This document shows, in pieces, positions 46,224 to 55,607 of a stretch of DNA of 64,000 bases; within the stretch, counting starts at the first letter, position 1; every line of letters starts with the position of its first letter. Source of the stretch: Thermosynechococcaceae cyanobacterium Okahandja (GTDB lineage: Bacteria > Cyanobacteriota > Cyanobacteriia > Thermosynechococcales > Thermosynechococcaceae); contig CP136945.1 in NCBI GenBank assembly GCA_041530395.1, positions 2,294,001 to 2,358,000 on the forward strand, given 5' to 3'. The position numbers were made by a program, and so were the translations under genes. The notes below the pieces were generated by a model. The model worked only from the letters and a program-made list of their open reading frames with translations. It was not told where the DNA came from and ran no database searches.

Positions 46224-48848
46224 TTAAAATGGCAGTTCCCCTTGGTCGGTGGCGGGGGGTGGTGGGGTGGGTTGACTTTTGCGCAAGCCCACGGCAATTT
46301 TGCTGTGCTTTTCAATTTGCTGCATCACTTGGCGTGCCCGCTGAATGACGACGGCGGGCAATCCGGCTAAGCGGCCCGCCTCAATCCCATAGGAGCGATC
46401 GGCCCCTCCGGGTTTAACTTGGTGCAGAAAAATAATTTCCTCGGGCAGTTCCTTCACCACCACTTGGAAGTTGGCCACATTCGGCAAGAGGGAGGCCAGT
46501 TGATTGAGTTCGTGGTAGTGGGTGGCAAAAATGGTGCGCGATCGCAGCGTGGTGGCTAAATACTCCGCCACTGCCCAGGCAATGGCCAGCCCATCAAACG
46601 TGGCGGTGCCGCGGCCAATTTCGTCCAACAGGACAAGGGAGTGATCGCCCGCATGGTTGAGGATATTGGCGGTTTCGTTCATTTCCACCATAAAGGTAGA
46701 TTGCCCCGTGGCCAGATCATCGACTGCGCCGACCCGGGTAAAGATGCGATCGCAAATGCCTAGGGTAGCCTGCGTAGCCGGCACATAGCTGCCCATTTGG
46801 GCAAGGAGTTGAATCAGACCCACTTGGCGCAAATAACAACTTTTGCCGCTGGCATTGGGGCCAGTGAGCACCATTAAATCCGCCGTATCCCCCAGTTGGG
46901 TGTCGTTGGGCACAAAAAACCCCGCCGGTAGCAGTTGCTCCACAACGGGATGGCGACCACCGCGGATCTCGAGACGGCGATCCTCAGTCATTTGGGGACG
47001 GCAATAGCCTTGGTATAGGGCTACCGCCGCTAGGCTGAGTAGGGCATCCACCGCTGCCACGGCGGCGGCTATCTCGCGAATAAGGGTTGCTTGGGCGGCC
47101 ACCTGCTCCCGCAACTGGACAAAGTGCTGATACTCCAGTTCAAAGAGGTGGCTTTGGGCACCCATCAGACGGGCTTCCCGCTCCTTGAGTTCGGCGGTAA
47201 TAAAGCGCTCTTCGTTGGTGAGGGTTTGTTTGCGGATGTAGGTATCCGGCACTTGGCTCACCTTGGCGCGGGAGACGCTGATGTAGTAGCCCGAGACCTT
47301 GGTATAGCCCACCTTCAGCGTTGGAATCCCGGTGCGCTCTCGCTCCTGCGCTTCTAGGTTGAGAATCCACTGCTGGTCCTGCTCAATTTGGCGGCGTTGC
47401 TCATCTAAGGCGGGGTAGGCACCACTGCGGATCATCCCCCCTTCGGTAACGCTGATGGGCGGTTGCTCCACAAGGGCAGCGGCCAAGGTTGCCCCCAACT
47501 CTTCAATCACGGGCGGTACGGTGGCCAAGGCGCGCAGGTAGGGAGACTGTGCCCCACTAACGGCCTCTGCCAAGGAGACTAGGGTGCTAAAGGAATCCCG
47601 CAGCGCGGCTAAGTCGCGGGCATTGGCGGTACCCGACCCGGCACGTCCGGCGAGCCGTTCCAGATCGTAAATTTGCTGGAGATGGCGGTGCAGGCTTTGG
47701 CGTAGGGCACTGTTGGCCATGAGCTCGGCAATGGCCTCATGGCGGGCGGTAATTTCTCTGAGATCCAGCAGGGGTTGCAGCAGCCAGCGCCGCAGCAGTC
47801 GCCCTCCCATGGCGGTGGTGGTGCGGTCAATCGCCCACAGCAGTGAGCCTTGAAAGCTGCCATCCCGCACCGTTTGGGTGAGTTCAAGGTTGCGGCGGGT
47901 CTGGGGATCGAGGAACAGGTAGTGGTGTAGGGAATAGGTGCTGAGGTTTTGCAGGGGCACCGGTTGCTGACAATGGGTTTCGTCGAGGTAGGCCAGCAGG
48001 CCGCCTGCCGCCCGGGTAGCTAGGGTCAGGTGTTCGCAGCCAAAGCCTTCGAGGGATTTGACCTGAAACCGCTGGCAGAGTCGCTGTCGCGCTTCGGCGG
48101 CGTGGAAATCTTGGGGCGATCGCAGGGTATAGCACCACTGGTCAGGTAATTCCGGTGGGAGGTGCGCTTTGGCCTCTTGGGGACGCAGCAGCCGATTGAG
48201 ATCCGGTGCCTCGCTAGGAATTAGCACCTCGGCGGGCTGCAGGCGGTTCAGTTCTGCGACTAAATCGGCGCGATCGCCCCCTTGGGTGGTGCAAAACTCC
48301 CCCGTTGAAACATCAGCGTAGGCTAAGCCCCAGTGGGCACCCGAGAGGAGCACTGCGACCAAAAAATTGTTGCGGCGGGGGGGCAGTAATTCGCTATCGA
48401 GAACGGTGCCGGGGGTAAACACCCGCGTCACTTCCCGCTTGACCAGTCCTTGGGCTTGGGCGGGGTCTTCCACTTGGTCGCACACCGCAATGGCATAACC
48501 TTTTTCAATGAGAGTGCGGCAGTAGCGTTCTAAGGCGTGGTGGGGAATACCCGCCATGGCCACCCGCCCCACCTCCTTGCCACCATCTTTACCCGTGAGC
48601 ACCAGTTCTAGCTCGCGCGCCACGGTACAGGCATCCTGAAAAAAGGTTTCGTAAAAGTCCCCCACCCGGTACAGCAGCAACGCTTGGGGGTAGGCATCCT
48701 TCAGGTCGGCGTAGTGCTGTAGCATCGGGGTCAGCAACGAGCGATCAATCTCATCGTGGCGCACCTGTAGCCCCGGATTGCGCCCTAGCCGTAGGGCAGG
48801 TGCTTCAGTGTCGGGATGGGGCAAATGGCGATCGCCAACGTCAGACAT
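46224..48848 (-). CDS. mutS: DNA mismatch repair protein MutS
   Basis: 874 residues. Mismatch-binding motif RVGDFYETF in the N-terminal domain, Walker [15 protein letters not shown], then [21 protein letters not shown] (Walker B and signature) and ATHYHEL. MutS1 type; no MutL in the window. The C-terminal tail keeps a GELPF end. Confidence 0.97.
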   Translation of the reverse strand: MSDVGDRHLPHPDTEAPALRLGRNPGLQVRHDEIDRSLLTPMLQHYADLKDAYPQALLLYRVGDFYETFFQDACTVARELELVLTGKDGGKEVGRVAMAGIPHHALERYCRTLIEKGYAIAVCDQVEDPAQAQGLVKREVTRVFTPGTVLDSELLPPRRNNFLVAVLLSGAHWGLAYADVSTGEFCTTQGGDRADLVAELNRLQPAEVLIPSEAPDLNRLLRPQEAKAHLPPELPDQWCYTLRSPQDFHAAEARQRLCQRFQVKSLEGFGCEHLTLATRAAGGLLAYLDETHCQQPVPLQNLSTYSLHHYLFLDPQTRRNLELTQTVRDGSFQGSLLWAIDRTTTAMGGRLLRRWLLQPLLDLREITARHEAIAELMANSALRQSLHRHLQQIYDLERLAGRAGSGTANARDLAALRDSFSTLVSLAEAVSGAQSPYLRALATVPPVIEELGATLAAALVEQPPISVTEGGMIRSGAYPALDEQRRQIEQDQQWILNLEAQERERTGIPTLKVGYTKVSGYYISVSRAKVSQVPDTYIRKQTLTNEERFITAELKEREARLMGAQSHLFELEYQHFVQLREQVAAQATLIREIAAAVAAVDALLSLAAVALYQGYCRPQMTEDRRLEIRGGRHPVVEQLLPAGFFVPNDTQLGDTADLMVLTGPNASGKSCYLRQVGLIQLLAQMGSYVPATQATLGICDRIFTRVGAVDDLATGQSTFMVEMNETANILNHAGDHSLVLLDEIGRGTATFDGLAIAWAVAEYLATTLRSRTIFATHYHELNQLASLLPNVANFQVVVKELPEEIIFLHQVKPGGADRSYGIEAGRLAGLPAVVIQRARQVMQQIEKHSKIAVGLRKSQPTPPPPATDQGELPF

Positions 48849-48855
48849 GAAACCG

Positions 48856-49500
48856 TTAGGATGTAACCTGCAACTGCTGATAAATCAAAGGATACATCAT
48901 TCCCCAGATGGCCTCTTGGACATTGCTGAGGGTGTGATCGCTATCTAGCTCTACCCGGCTCACCCACAATCGCCCGCTGTTGTAGCGACGGCTGGCCTCA
49001 ATGGAAATCACATCATCCTCGGTGCCGTGGAAAATGAGGGTGGGGACGGGGCGCTGCAGAGCGCGCTCATCGTAGGTTTGCAAATCCTTGAGAAAGCCGT
49101 AACTTAAGGGCAGCAGTCGCTCTGCCGTATAGTGATAGACCGGCAATGTCCCCGTTGTCTGCCACTCCTGCAATTGCGAACCCAACCGAGGTAGCCACTG
49201 CGCCGCAAACTCAAAGGCAGGAGCCAGTAAAAAGAGTTGGCGCACTTGCGGTTGCTGCTGTGCCACCCATGCGGCGGTTAGGCCGCCAAAACTCGATCCA
49301 ATCAGAGTCACGGGTTCATCGGGTCTGAGCAGGTCAACCACCTGCTGGATTTGCCGCGTCAGGGTGAGGTGAAAAAAATCCCCCTGATTTAAGTCCGGTG
49401 TCAGCAGCGCAAGACCTAGCGCTTGGAAGCGATCGCGAAAGTACCGCGCTTTACTAGAGCGGGGTGAGGAAGCAAACCCGTGCAGATAAATGTATTGCAT
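48856..49500 (-). CDS. YqiA-like alpha/beta-fold esterase
   Basis: 214 residues from Met 49500, directly before [11 protein letters not shown]. Nucleophile GSSFGG, oxyanion region LHGFAS, catalytic Asp in HGTEDDVI and His in DSDHTLSN. Short-chain esterase-like; physiological substrate unknown. An upstream in-frame extension of 44 codons is rejected because it lies in the decayed remnant. Eight bases separate it from mutS. Confidence 0.85.
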   Translation of the reverse strand: MQYIYLHGFASSPRSSKARYFRDRFQALGLALLTPDLNQGDFFHLTLTRQIQQVVDLLRPDEPVTLIGSSFGGLTAAWVAQQQPQVRQLFLLAPAFEFAAQWLPRLGSQLQEWQTTGTLPVYHYTAERLLPLSYGFLKDLQTYDERALQRPVPTLIFHGTEDDVISIEASRRYNSGRLWVSRVELDSDHTLSNVQEAIWGMMYPLIYQQLQVTS

Positions 49501-49996
49501 GCCATCGGCTAGATGAATACTCCAACCACTTGCTGACGCGAAGTTGTGGTGTCTTGATGACAAGGCATTAGCCCTTGTGACAGGCGGCATTCTCGCCGAG
49601 CAACCAGAACGTTTGCTGGACTGCTCCCCCACGTCGTTTCCGCGATGGGGCTTGTGGTTATTTTTTCGCCTAGAGTCCGACGGGTATCGACCGACTCAGA
49701 GGACTTACAGGTTTGGGTTCTCTTTCGTTGAGAGGTCGTGCCTCCGGGGTGTTTGGAATCGATGTTCCGCCCTTTGCCGTACCGCTCAAGATAGAGTCAC
49801 TGTACCACAAATTTGCTGGCACTTTGTCGCCCCCTTCCCCGCTTGCCGCGATGCAGCATTGTCAGGGGGTGAATCTCCTCATTGCCTTGCCTTGACTCTA
49901 ACCTGCTAACGCGAGGTTGGAGAGTACAGACGCGGGCTACCCATAGAGGCAATGAGGGGGGCCGAGGCGATCGCACCCCCCTCGCCAGAACGAGCC
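49501..49996 (-). pseudogene. Decayed coding remnant (possible transposase tail)
   Basis: About 500 bases with no intact gene. On the minus strand around 49780-49570 one frame reads ...TPEARPLNERE...SIPVGL, then TAG and TAA stops, then PQAPSRKRRGG...FWLLGENAACHKG and a stop. This looks like a once-coding sequence with two nonsense mutations, possibly the 3' end of a tnpB-like gene (inference). The rest holds no clear feature. Confidence 0.35.
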
Positions 49997-51343
49997 TCAA
50001 GGCTCCAGACTAAAGGCTTGGCTCAGGGTCAAGCTTAAATCGGTATTGGCATCAATGACCACCACCTGGCGAACGGCAGGATCAATGACCCCACCAATTG
50101 TGGCACCGGTGGCTGCCCCAGTAATGACCTTCTCGGGCGTAATTTTGCGATCGCCAATCACGGCGGATGCCCCCGTGGCCAAGGCGGCACCAATGAGGGA
50201 GTCCCGCACAATTGAGGCAGCGGGGCGGCCCTGATTGGTTTCAATGGCGGCTCCGGTGGTCGCGCCAGTGAGAACCTTTAAGGGAGTAATGGTCCGGTTG
50301 CCCGCCAAGCCAGAAATCCCTGCGGCCACCGCAGCACCAACGGCGGCATTCCGGAAGACGTTACCGATATTCGGATCGCGGGTATCGCGAATCCGTTTCA
50401 CCACCTTGGAGGTCGCGGCAATGGGGCGTTGCTGATTGTTAATGACCACCGTATTGGCAACAAACTGGGAGCCCCCTTGGGCAGGTTGAATTTGGCCATA
50501 GATTTCGCTGCCACTGGGGATGACCACACGCCCTTGGCTGTCCCGAACATCCGCCGCGGCCACCAAACGAATCGCTACCGTTTCGTTGGGGGTCACAATA
50601 ATGCGCTCGGCATCGGGGAACCGCGTTGGAATTTGCTGACCGGCGGCAATGGGGGTAGCACTGGCACCAGCAATGTACTGCACCGGCACTAAGGCTTGAG
50701 CGCCCGGACTGCGGGTGGCTTGGCAGAGGAAGGCGGCAATGTCGGCGCGGGTGGCCAGTTGATTGGGGGCAAACAATTCCACGTTGGGATAGTTCACCAC
50801 CACTTGTTTAGCCGTTGCGGCGGACACGCCCGGGCGACCATAGTCAGGAATTGCCGTGGCATCCCTAAATTGCCCTAGGGTGGCATCCACCGAGGCGGGG
50901 GTGGGGTACCGCAGACCACTGGCCAAGGCCACGACGGCTTGCACCCGTGGAATATTTTGATTCGGCTGAAAGACATTGCCTGGGTAGCCACTCAAAAATC
51001 CTGTGCGTGTAGCGTTTTGGATCGCGCCAAACGCCCAGAAGTTACCGGGAACATCGTTAAAGGTACTGGGGGCACGCACCACGGGCGCGTTGGGAAAGGC
51101 TTTCCCCAGCATGGCAGCGTACTCCGCCCGGGTCACGGCGGCAGTGGGACGAAAGCTGCCATCGGGATAACCACTAATGATATTGCGGCTCGCTAAATGC
51201 TCAATACAAGCCTGTGCCCAAGTATTCTGAATATCGCTAAAACGAGGTTGCGCCTGAACAGGAACACTCACGAGAGTGGCCAGAGAACCGGAACTGAGTA
51301 AACCGCAGCTTAAAAACGCCATGCCGCGCTGTGCTATGCTGTG
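49997..51343 (-). CDS. SLH-domain protein with glycine-rich C-terminus
   Basis: About 448 residues. Signal peptide (GMAFLSCGLLSSGSLATLVS). Three SLH repeats (~35-220; FSDIQNTWAQACIEHL, GYPDGSFRP, FNDVPGNFWA) probably bind peptidoglycan or outer-membrane partners. The second half has no porin barrel; it contains glycine-zipper-like repeats such as ITPLKVLTGATTGAA and ITPEKVITGAATGAT. I do not recognise the family; function unknown. Confidence 0.8.
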   Translation of the reverse strand, partial: HSIAQRGMAFLSCGLLSSGSLATLVSVPVQAQPRFSDIQNTWAQACIEHLASRNIISGYPDGSFRPTAAVTRAEYAAMLGKAFPNAPVVRAPSTFNDVPGNFWAFGAIQNATRTGFLSGYPGNVFQPNQNIPRVQAVVALASGLRYPTPASVDATLGQFRDATAIPDYGRPGVSAATAKQVVVNYPNVELFAPNQLATRADIAAFLCQATRSPGAQALVPVQYIAGASATPIAAGQQIPTRFPDAERIIVTPNETVAIRLVAAADVRDSQGRVVIPSGSEIYGQIQPAQGGSQFVANTVVINNQQRPIAATSKVVKRIRDTRDPNIGNVFRNAAVGAAVAAGISGLAGNRTITPLKVLTGATTGAAIETNQGRPAASIVRDSLIGAALATGASAVIGDRKITPEKVITGAATGATIGGVIDPAVRQVVVIDANTDLSLTLSQAFSLEP

Positions 51344-51481
51344 CATCGCAACATCTCCAAGGTAATTTGACAAATAATCAAAGCCCGAGTCACGCAGAGA
51401 CTGTGCTTGGGTCTCTCCGTTGGCGGAATCACCGTCATCCTATCGATGAGGTAGTTAAGCCCTATGACGGAATCGCTGGTT

Positions 51482-53359
51482 TCAGGTTCCTTGGGGAGAT
51501 GGCGTTTGGCTGGGTACCAAAACAGATTCAACTTGGGTATTCACATGCCAGCCAGAGATCAGCGCCTCCGGCAGGGTATGGGGTTTGGGCGTGTGGAGTA
51601 AGTAAATGAGGCGATCGCCCGGTTGCCACTCTTCATTGGCACGCACCACCCGCAGTCCCTCTGCCCGATCCACCAGCAGCGGCAGCAGTTTACCGGAGCG
51701 AATCAGAGCCTCAAGATGATCCCGTTGCAGGGGTGATTGTTCCTCCTCAATCACCAGTTCGCCAATGCGCACGGCCTCGGCAGCAATGTACTGATTCCAA
51801 GTTTTCACCGAGAGTTGGCGGGTAAAGGCCGCACTCATGCCCGGGGGGCACTCTTCAAGGTTGAGAGCCGCCAGCACCCGTGGCGGGTGAAACTCTTCGA
51901 GGACTCGCTGCGCTAAAACAGCATTGATCTCGGTGTTTTTGGTTACGGCAAGGTAGGTTCCCAGTTGGGTAATGCCCGCCTCTTGGAGAATGTTGAGGTC
52001 AAGGGCGCTGCTCAGATATACGGGCAGGTGGTCTTTGCGGGCGCTTTCCACCGCTTCGGCATCGGTGTCAATCATTACCACTTCTTCCCCGCGATCGCGC
52101 AACAGCCGTGCCAGCAGGCGGCCAAGGGGGGTACAGCCAGCAATCAATACCCCCGATGCCCCTTGTGCCCGTACATTGAGCTTTGTGGCGACCCAGCGTG
52201 CCGTTAACCCTTGGGCAAACACCGTCATTAGGATCGTCAGAAAGACTTGGGCTTTGATGGCATCGCCACCACTAATGCCCGCATTGGTGAGGGTAATGGC
52301 AAACAAGGAAGCAACCGAGGCCGCCACAATACCGCGGGGAGCAATCCAACTCAGAAACGCCTTTTGCTGCCAACTCAGGTCGCTGCCCCAAGTGCACACC
52401 GCCACCCCTAGGGGACGCACCACCAGCATTAAGCACAGGACGGTGAAAATGCCCGCAGCGCCCAGTTCTCTTAAGCTGGCGATGGACAGATCCGCCGCCA
52501 ACAGCACAAAGAGAACCGAGATAGATAGTGTACTGAGTTGCCCCTTAAAACGCCGCAGCAATCGTTCCCCCGGAACTTCCCACCAGCGCAGCATCAGACC
52601 AAAAACGACGGCCGTCATCAGTCCCGATTCACTCACCAGTAACTGGGACAGCCACATCAAGCCCCAGAGCACCGCCAGTACCAGCAAGTTCCGTAGTTCT
52701 TCCGCTAAAAACCATGCCCGCCGCAAAAATCGACTCAGGAGCCAGCCGCCAGCGCCGCCAATCAGGGCACCGGTGGCCAGTCGCTGGGTCATGCCAGTGG
52801 CGATCGCCGCCACTCCAAGATCCTGCTCCAGCACCACATTCAGCACCACCACGGCCAAAATAGCCCCAATGGGATCGATGAGTACCCCCTCCCCCTCAAG
52901 GATGACCGCCAGCTTGTGTTCAACCCCCACCTGTCGCAGCAGGGGCCCCACGACCGTTGGGCCGGTCACCACCACCAGCGACGCGTAGAGGAAGGCAATG
53001 CGCCAAGGAAACTCGCCAATCCAGTGAGCCGCCATCGCCCCCCCCACCAGTGTGATCAGCCCCCCAAGGGTCACCAACTTCCAGAGGCTACCGGTGACAT
53101 CCTGATCCGCACGACTGAGGTCTAAACTTAAACCACCTTCAAAAAGAATTAAGGCCACGCACAGGGGCACCAATACCTCAAGCCCCTCCCCCAAAACCTC
53201 GGGATGAACCAACCCGAGGCCACTTGGGCCGCAGAGAATGCCCACCAACAGCAGCAGCACAATGCTGGGTAAGCGCAACCACTGCGCCGCCACTTGAGCA
53301 CCGATGCCGAGTACGACCGTGATCACAAACAACGTGGTCAGTTGGGTACTACCGTCCAT
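51482..53359 (-). CDS. Cation/proton antiporter with TrkA-N-like domain
   Basis: 625 residues. The first ~390 have many transmembrane segments and the CPA motif EGEGVLIDPIGAI; this is the Na+(K+)/H+ exchanger core. The C-terminal soluble part is TrkA-N-like, with a changed nucleotide fingerprint (GCTPLGR rather than GxGxxG) and a following VMIDTD, so nucleotide control may be altered. Met 53359 chosen; four upstream codons are open. Ion unknown. Confidence 0.86.
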   Translation of the reverse strand: MDGSTQLTTLFVITVVLGIGAQVAAQWLRLPSIVLLLLVGILCGPSGLGLVHPEVLGEGLEVLVPLCVALILFEGGLSLDLSRADQDVTGSLWKLVTLGGLITLVGGAMAAHWIGEFPWRIAFLYASLVVVTGPTVVGPLLRQVGVEHKLAVILEGEGVLIDPIGAILAVVVLNVVLEQDLGVAAIATGMTQRLATGALIGGAGGWLLSRFLRRAWFLAEELRNLLVLAVLWGLMWLSQLLVSESGLMTAVVFGLMLRWWEVPGERLLRRFKGQLSTLSISVLFVLLAADLSIASLRELGAAGIFTVLCLMLVVRPLGVAVCTWGSDLSWQQKAFLSWIAPRGIVAASVASLFAITLTNAGISGGDAIKAQVFLTILMTVFAQGLTARWVATKLNVRAQGASGVLIAGCTPLGRLLARLLRDRGEEVVMIDTDAEAVESARKDHLPVYLSSALDLNILQEAGITQLGTYLAVTKNTEINAVLAQRVLEEFHPPRVLAALNLEECPPGMSAAFTRQLSVKTWNQYIAAEAVRIGELVIEEEQSPLQRDHLEALIRSGKLLPLLVDRAEGLRVVRANEEWQPGDRLIYLLHTPKPHTLPEALISGWHVNTQVESVLVPSQTPSPQGT

Positions 53360-53377
53360 AACGACCTCCACACGTCC

Positions 53378-53541
53378 TTAGTCTAGGCATTCAGGGATGG
53401 ATTGACGGCGCAACATATCTCCTTGTTCTACACGACGGGCCGGCTCAGCGCTGCTAACTGGGATACGCAATGCTGCTGTCCAAGCACTATAATCACAGGA
53501 TACTGGAAGACCTTTGGAGTTGCCACTTTCAGCAAATTTTG
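53378..53541 (-). other. Unassigned open stretch downstream of DUF2499
   Basis: On the minus strand an open frame without its own start encodes KFAESGNSKGLPVSCDYSAW and a further 34 residues ending in IPECLD. It is protein-like and in a frame different from the DUF2499 gene that ends at 53542. It may be the tail of a decayed gene; I cannot name it. Confidence 0.25.
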
Positions 53542-53850
53542 CTAAGGCACTAAGCGTTGCCGCCCGCGCCACCACAGCCCTGCGGCGGCCAGACAGAGGG
53601 TGCAATTGCCCACAAAGGTCAAGATGGCCTGCAGATCCACAAGCCATGCCAGTTCCGCCGCGTTGTCGAAGTAATGCCACGTACAGGCACACATGGCGCT
53701 CACTAGGGCGGGCAGCATGGCCCATGCGAGCCAGCCCCAACCCTCTTGGGGACGGCGGCGATGGAGTTGCTGCACAAACCAGATGGCGGCCATCCACTCA
53801 AGGACGCTCGAGATGTGGACAATCCAAGTGGGGATAGACAGGGCGTGCAT
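53542..53850 (-). CDS. DUF2499 membrane protein
   Basis: 102 residues with about three hydrophobic segments. MHALSIPTWIVHISSVLEW and MLPALVSAMCACTWHYFDN match DUF2499, which is conserved in cyanobacteria and plastid-bearing algae; role unknown. Its start overlaps the alcohol dehydrogenase stop by one base (TAATG). The usual partner DUF3593 gene was not found next to it. Confidence 0.85.
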   Translation of the reverse strand: MHALSIPTWIVHISSVLEWMAAIWFVQQLHRRRPQEGWGWLAWAMLPALVSAMCACTWHYFDNAAELAWLVDLQAILTFVGNCTLCLAAAGLWWRGRQRLVP

Positions 53851-54902
53851 TAGGTATTCGGATAGATGAGAATTTTGTAGGTGTCGGCACTGGGGTTAAC
53901 GGCCTGCTCAACAGCCGCGGCTAGGTTGGCTAAGGGGTAGCGATCGCTCACTAGGGCAGACACATCGATGCGGTGATTAAAGATAATGTCGTTGGCTAAG
54001 GCCTGCAGCCGATAGGAGGAACTGTAGCTACCGAGGAGGTCAATTTCCCGCCGATAGAGGACATTCGGATTGAGGGGAATGGTCACTTCATCGGGGAACT
54101 CGGCAAAGAAAAGAATTTTGCCCCCTTTGCGGGTACACTCTAGGGCTTGGAAAAAGGCCTTCTCGCTGGGAACCGCCAGCAAACTGACATCCACCCCTAG
54201 CCCTTGGGTGAGGGCATGAATGTGACTACCAAGATCCGGATCTCGGGCATCAAACGCTGCCGCTGCCCCCACCTCCTTGGCTTTGGCAATGCGGGAGGGA
54301 AGTAAATCGGTGGCGATCGCCCGCGCCCCGAACAAATTCACCAGCATAATAAACATTAAGCCAATTGGTCCGGCACCGGTAATTAGCACCGTTTGACCGG
54401 GGGCAATCCCCGCCTTTTTAACCGCCTTCAGGCAACAGTTTGTCGGCTCTACAAAACTAGCCTGCTCATCGCTCACATCCTCAGGAATGGGGATCAGCCC
54501 GCCATGCTGCACAATGTGACCGGGCACTTTCACGTACTCCGCAAACCCACCGCCACTGGGGACAAACCCTGCCGTCGTCGTGACTGTTTTATAGACATAG
54601 CACATGGAATAGTTTTCATTGAGGCAGTAGGCACAGTGCATACAGGGGATATGGTGCATCACCACCACCCGCTGCCCCACGTGATAGCCCGTGACGGCTG
54701 ACCCCACAGCCGCAATTTCGCCGGCGGTTTCATGGCCAAAAATACGCGGCGGCTCGTAGAGCGGATAGCGAATTTTTTTAATGTCGGACTGGCACAACCC
54801 CACAACCCTGACTCGTACCAGAACTTCATCCGCCGCAATGTCCGGAATGGGTAGCTCCTCGTAGCTAAGCTGGTTTACCCCTCGGAACACCTGTGCTTTC
54901 AT
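53850..54902 (-). CDS. Zinc-dependent medium-chain alcohol dehydrogenase
   Basis: 350 residues. Catalytic zinc ligands in GLCQSD and GHETAGEI; structural zinc CMHCAYCLNENYSMC; Rossmann ITGAGPIGLMF. Closest in style to sorbitol/threonine-type dehydrogenases; substrate unknown. Met 54902 chosen because MKAQVFRG is a family start. Follows ccmN on the same strand by 106 bases, so it may receive read-through from the carboxysome operon. Confidence 0.86.
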   Translation of the reverse strand: MKAQVFRGVNQLSYEELPIPDIAADEVLVRVRVVGLCQSDIKKIRYPLYEPPRIFGHETAGEIAAVGSAVTGYHVGQRVVVMHHIPCMHCAYCLNENYSMCYVYKTVTTTAGFVPSGGGFAEYVKVPGHIVQHGGLIPIPEDVSDEQASFVEPTNCCLKAVKKAGIAPGQTVLITGAGPIGLMFIMLVNLFGARAIATDLLPSRIAKAKEVGAAAAFDARDPDLGSHIHALTQGLGVDVSLLAVPSEKAFFQALECTRKGGKILFFAEFPDEVTIPLNPNVLYRREIDLLGSYSSSYRLQALANDIIFNHRIDVSALVSDRYPLANLAAAVEQAVNPSADTYKILIYPNT

Positions 54903-55008
54903 GGGTGGTGGTTGACCTACTAACTCGTCACCCCTAAGATAATCGCCCGTGGTACTGCCAGCAAGCCCTGCGGCCAAGATTCACCGTTCCCCGACCCCGG
55001 GATTAGGA

Positions 55009-55593
55009 TCACTCGGGTGGCTCATTGGTCAGTCGCTCCGTGCGAAACATTTTCGCAAACATCTGGCTGACGTAGGTTTGGCCATAGACCACCCCAGTCT
55101 TGGTGGCGGTGGTGGTTTCGTTCGTCGGTGCTGGTGGGTTTTCTGGGATGCCGTTATTGGTGGTTGTGACCGCTGGCTCTGGGATAGCTTCCTGCCGAGA
55201 ATCTGCCGTTGGCTGAGGCTCCGGTTGCCAGCGACGACTCGTATCCCCCATCAGGGATCCTGCCGCCACCACCGCTCCTGCTGGCACGGTGGCGTTCATA
55301 ATCGTTGCCGTCGTGCCGATACAGGCATGGGGTTCAATCGTGACTTGCCCAATCAGCAGCACCCCCGCCCCTAGGTTCACCCCTTCGCCAATGACAATGG
55401 CACCGCCGTGGGCATGAATGACACTGCCCATCCCGACACAGGTGCCAGCGGCAATGCGAATCGAAGCGCCCGCCTCAGCCCATAGGACAACCCCGGGCGC
55501 GAGTACCGCTTGGGGATCGACCACCACATCGCCGGTAATCCGCACAGCAGGGGAGGGGGGGAGGGCAAGGGGTGGCAGGGGCATGGGGGGCAC
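55009..55593 (-). CDS. ccmN: Carboxysome assembly protein CcmN
   Basis: 194 residues. The N-terminal half is a left-handed beta-helix of hexapeptide repeats (GEGVNLGAGVLLIG); a long Pro/Thr/Asn-rich linker follows; the C-terminus is the amphipathic encapsulation peptide (YVSQMFAKMFRTER) that links the CcmM/Rubisco core to CcmK2 shell proteins. Starts 14 bases after ccmM. Confidence 0.94.
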   Translation of the reverse strand: MPPMPLPPLALPPSPAVRITGDVVVDPQAVLAPGVVLWAEAGASIRIAAGTCVGMGSVIHAHGGAIVIGEGVNLGAGVLLIGQVTIEPHACIGTTATIMNATVPAGAVVAAGSLMGDTSRRWQPEPQPTADSRQEAIPEPAVTTTNNGIPENPPAPTNETTTATKTGVVYGQTYVSQMFAKMFRTERLTNEPPE

Positions 55594-55607
55594 CTCACCG
55601 CAGAGGG

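Noticed and set aside
49501-49632. Longer start for the YqiA-like esterase
   Set aside because: The extra 44 residues lie in the decayed remnant and do not resemble the family.
51972-52988. 338-codon open frame on the plus strand
   Set aside because: Lies antisense inside the antiporter gene; translation is Ser/Arg/Thr-rich with no domain, a mirror of membrane-protein codons.
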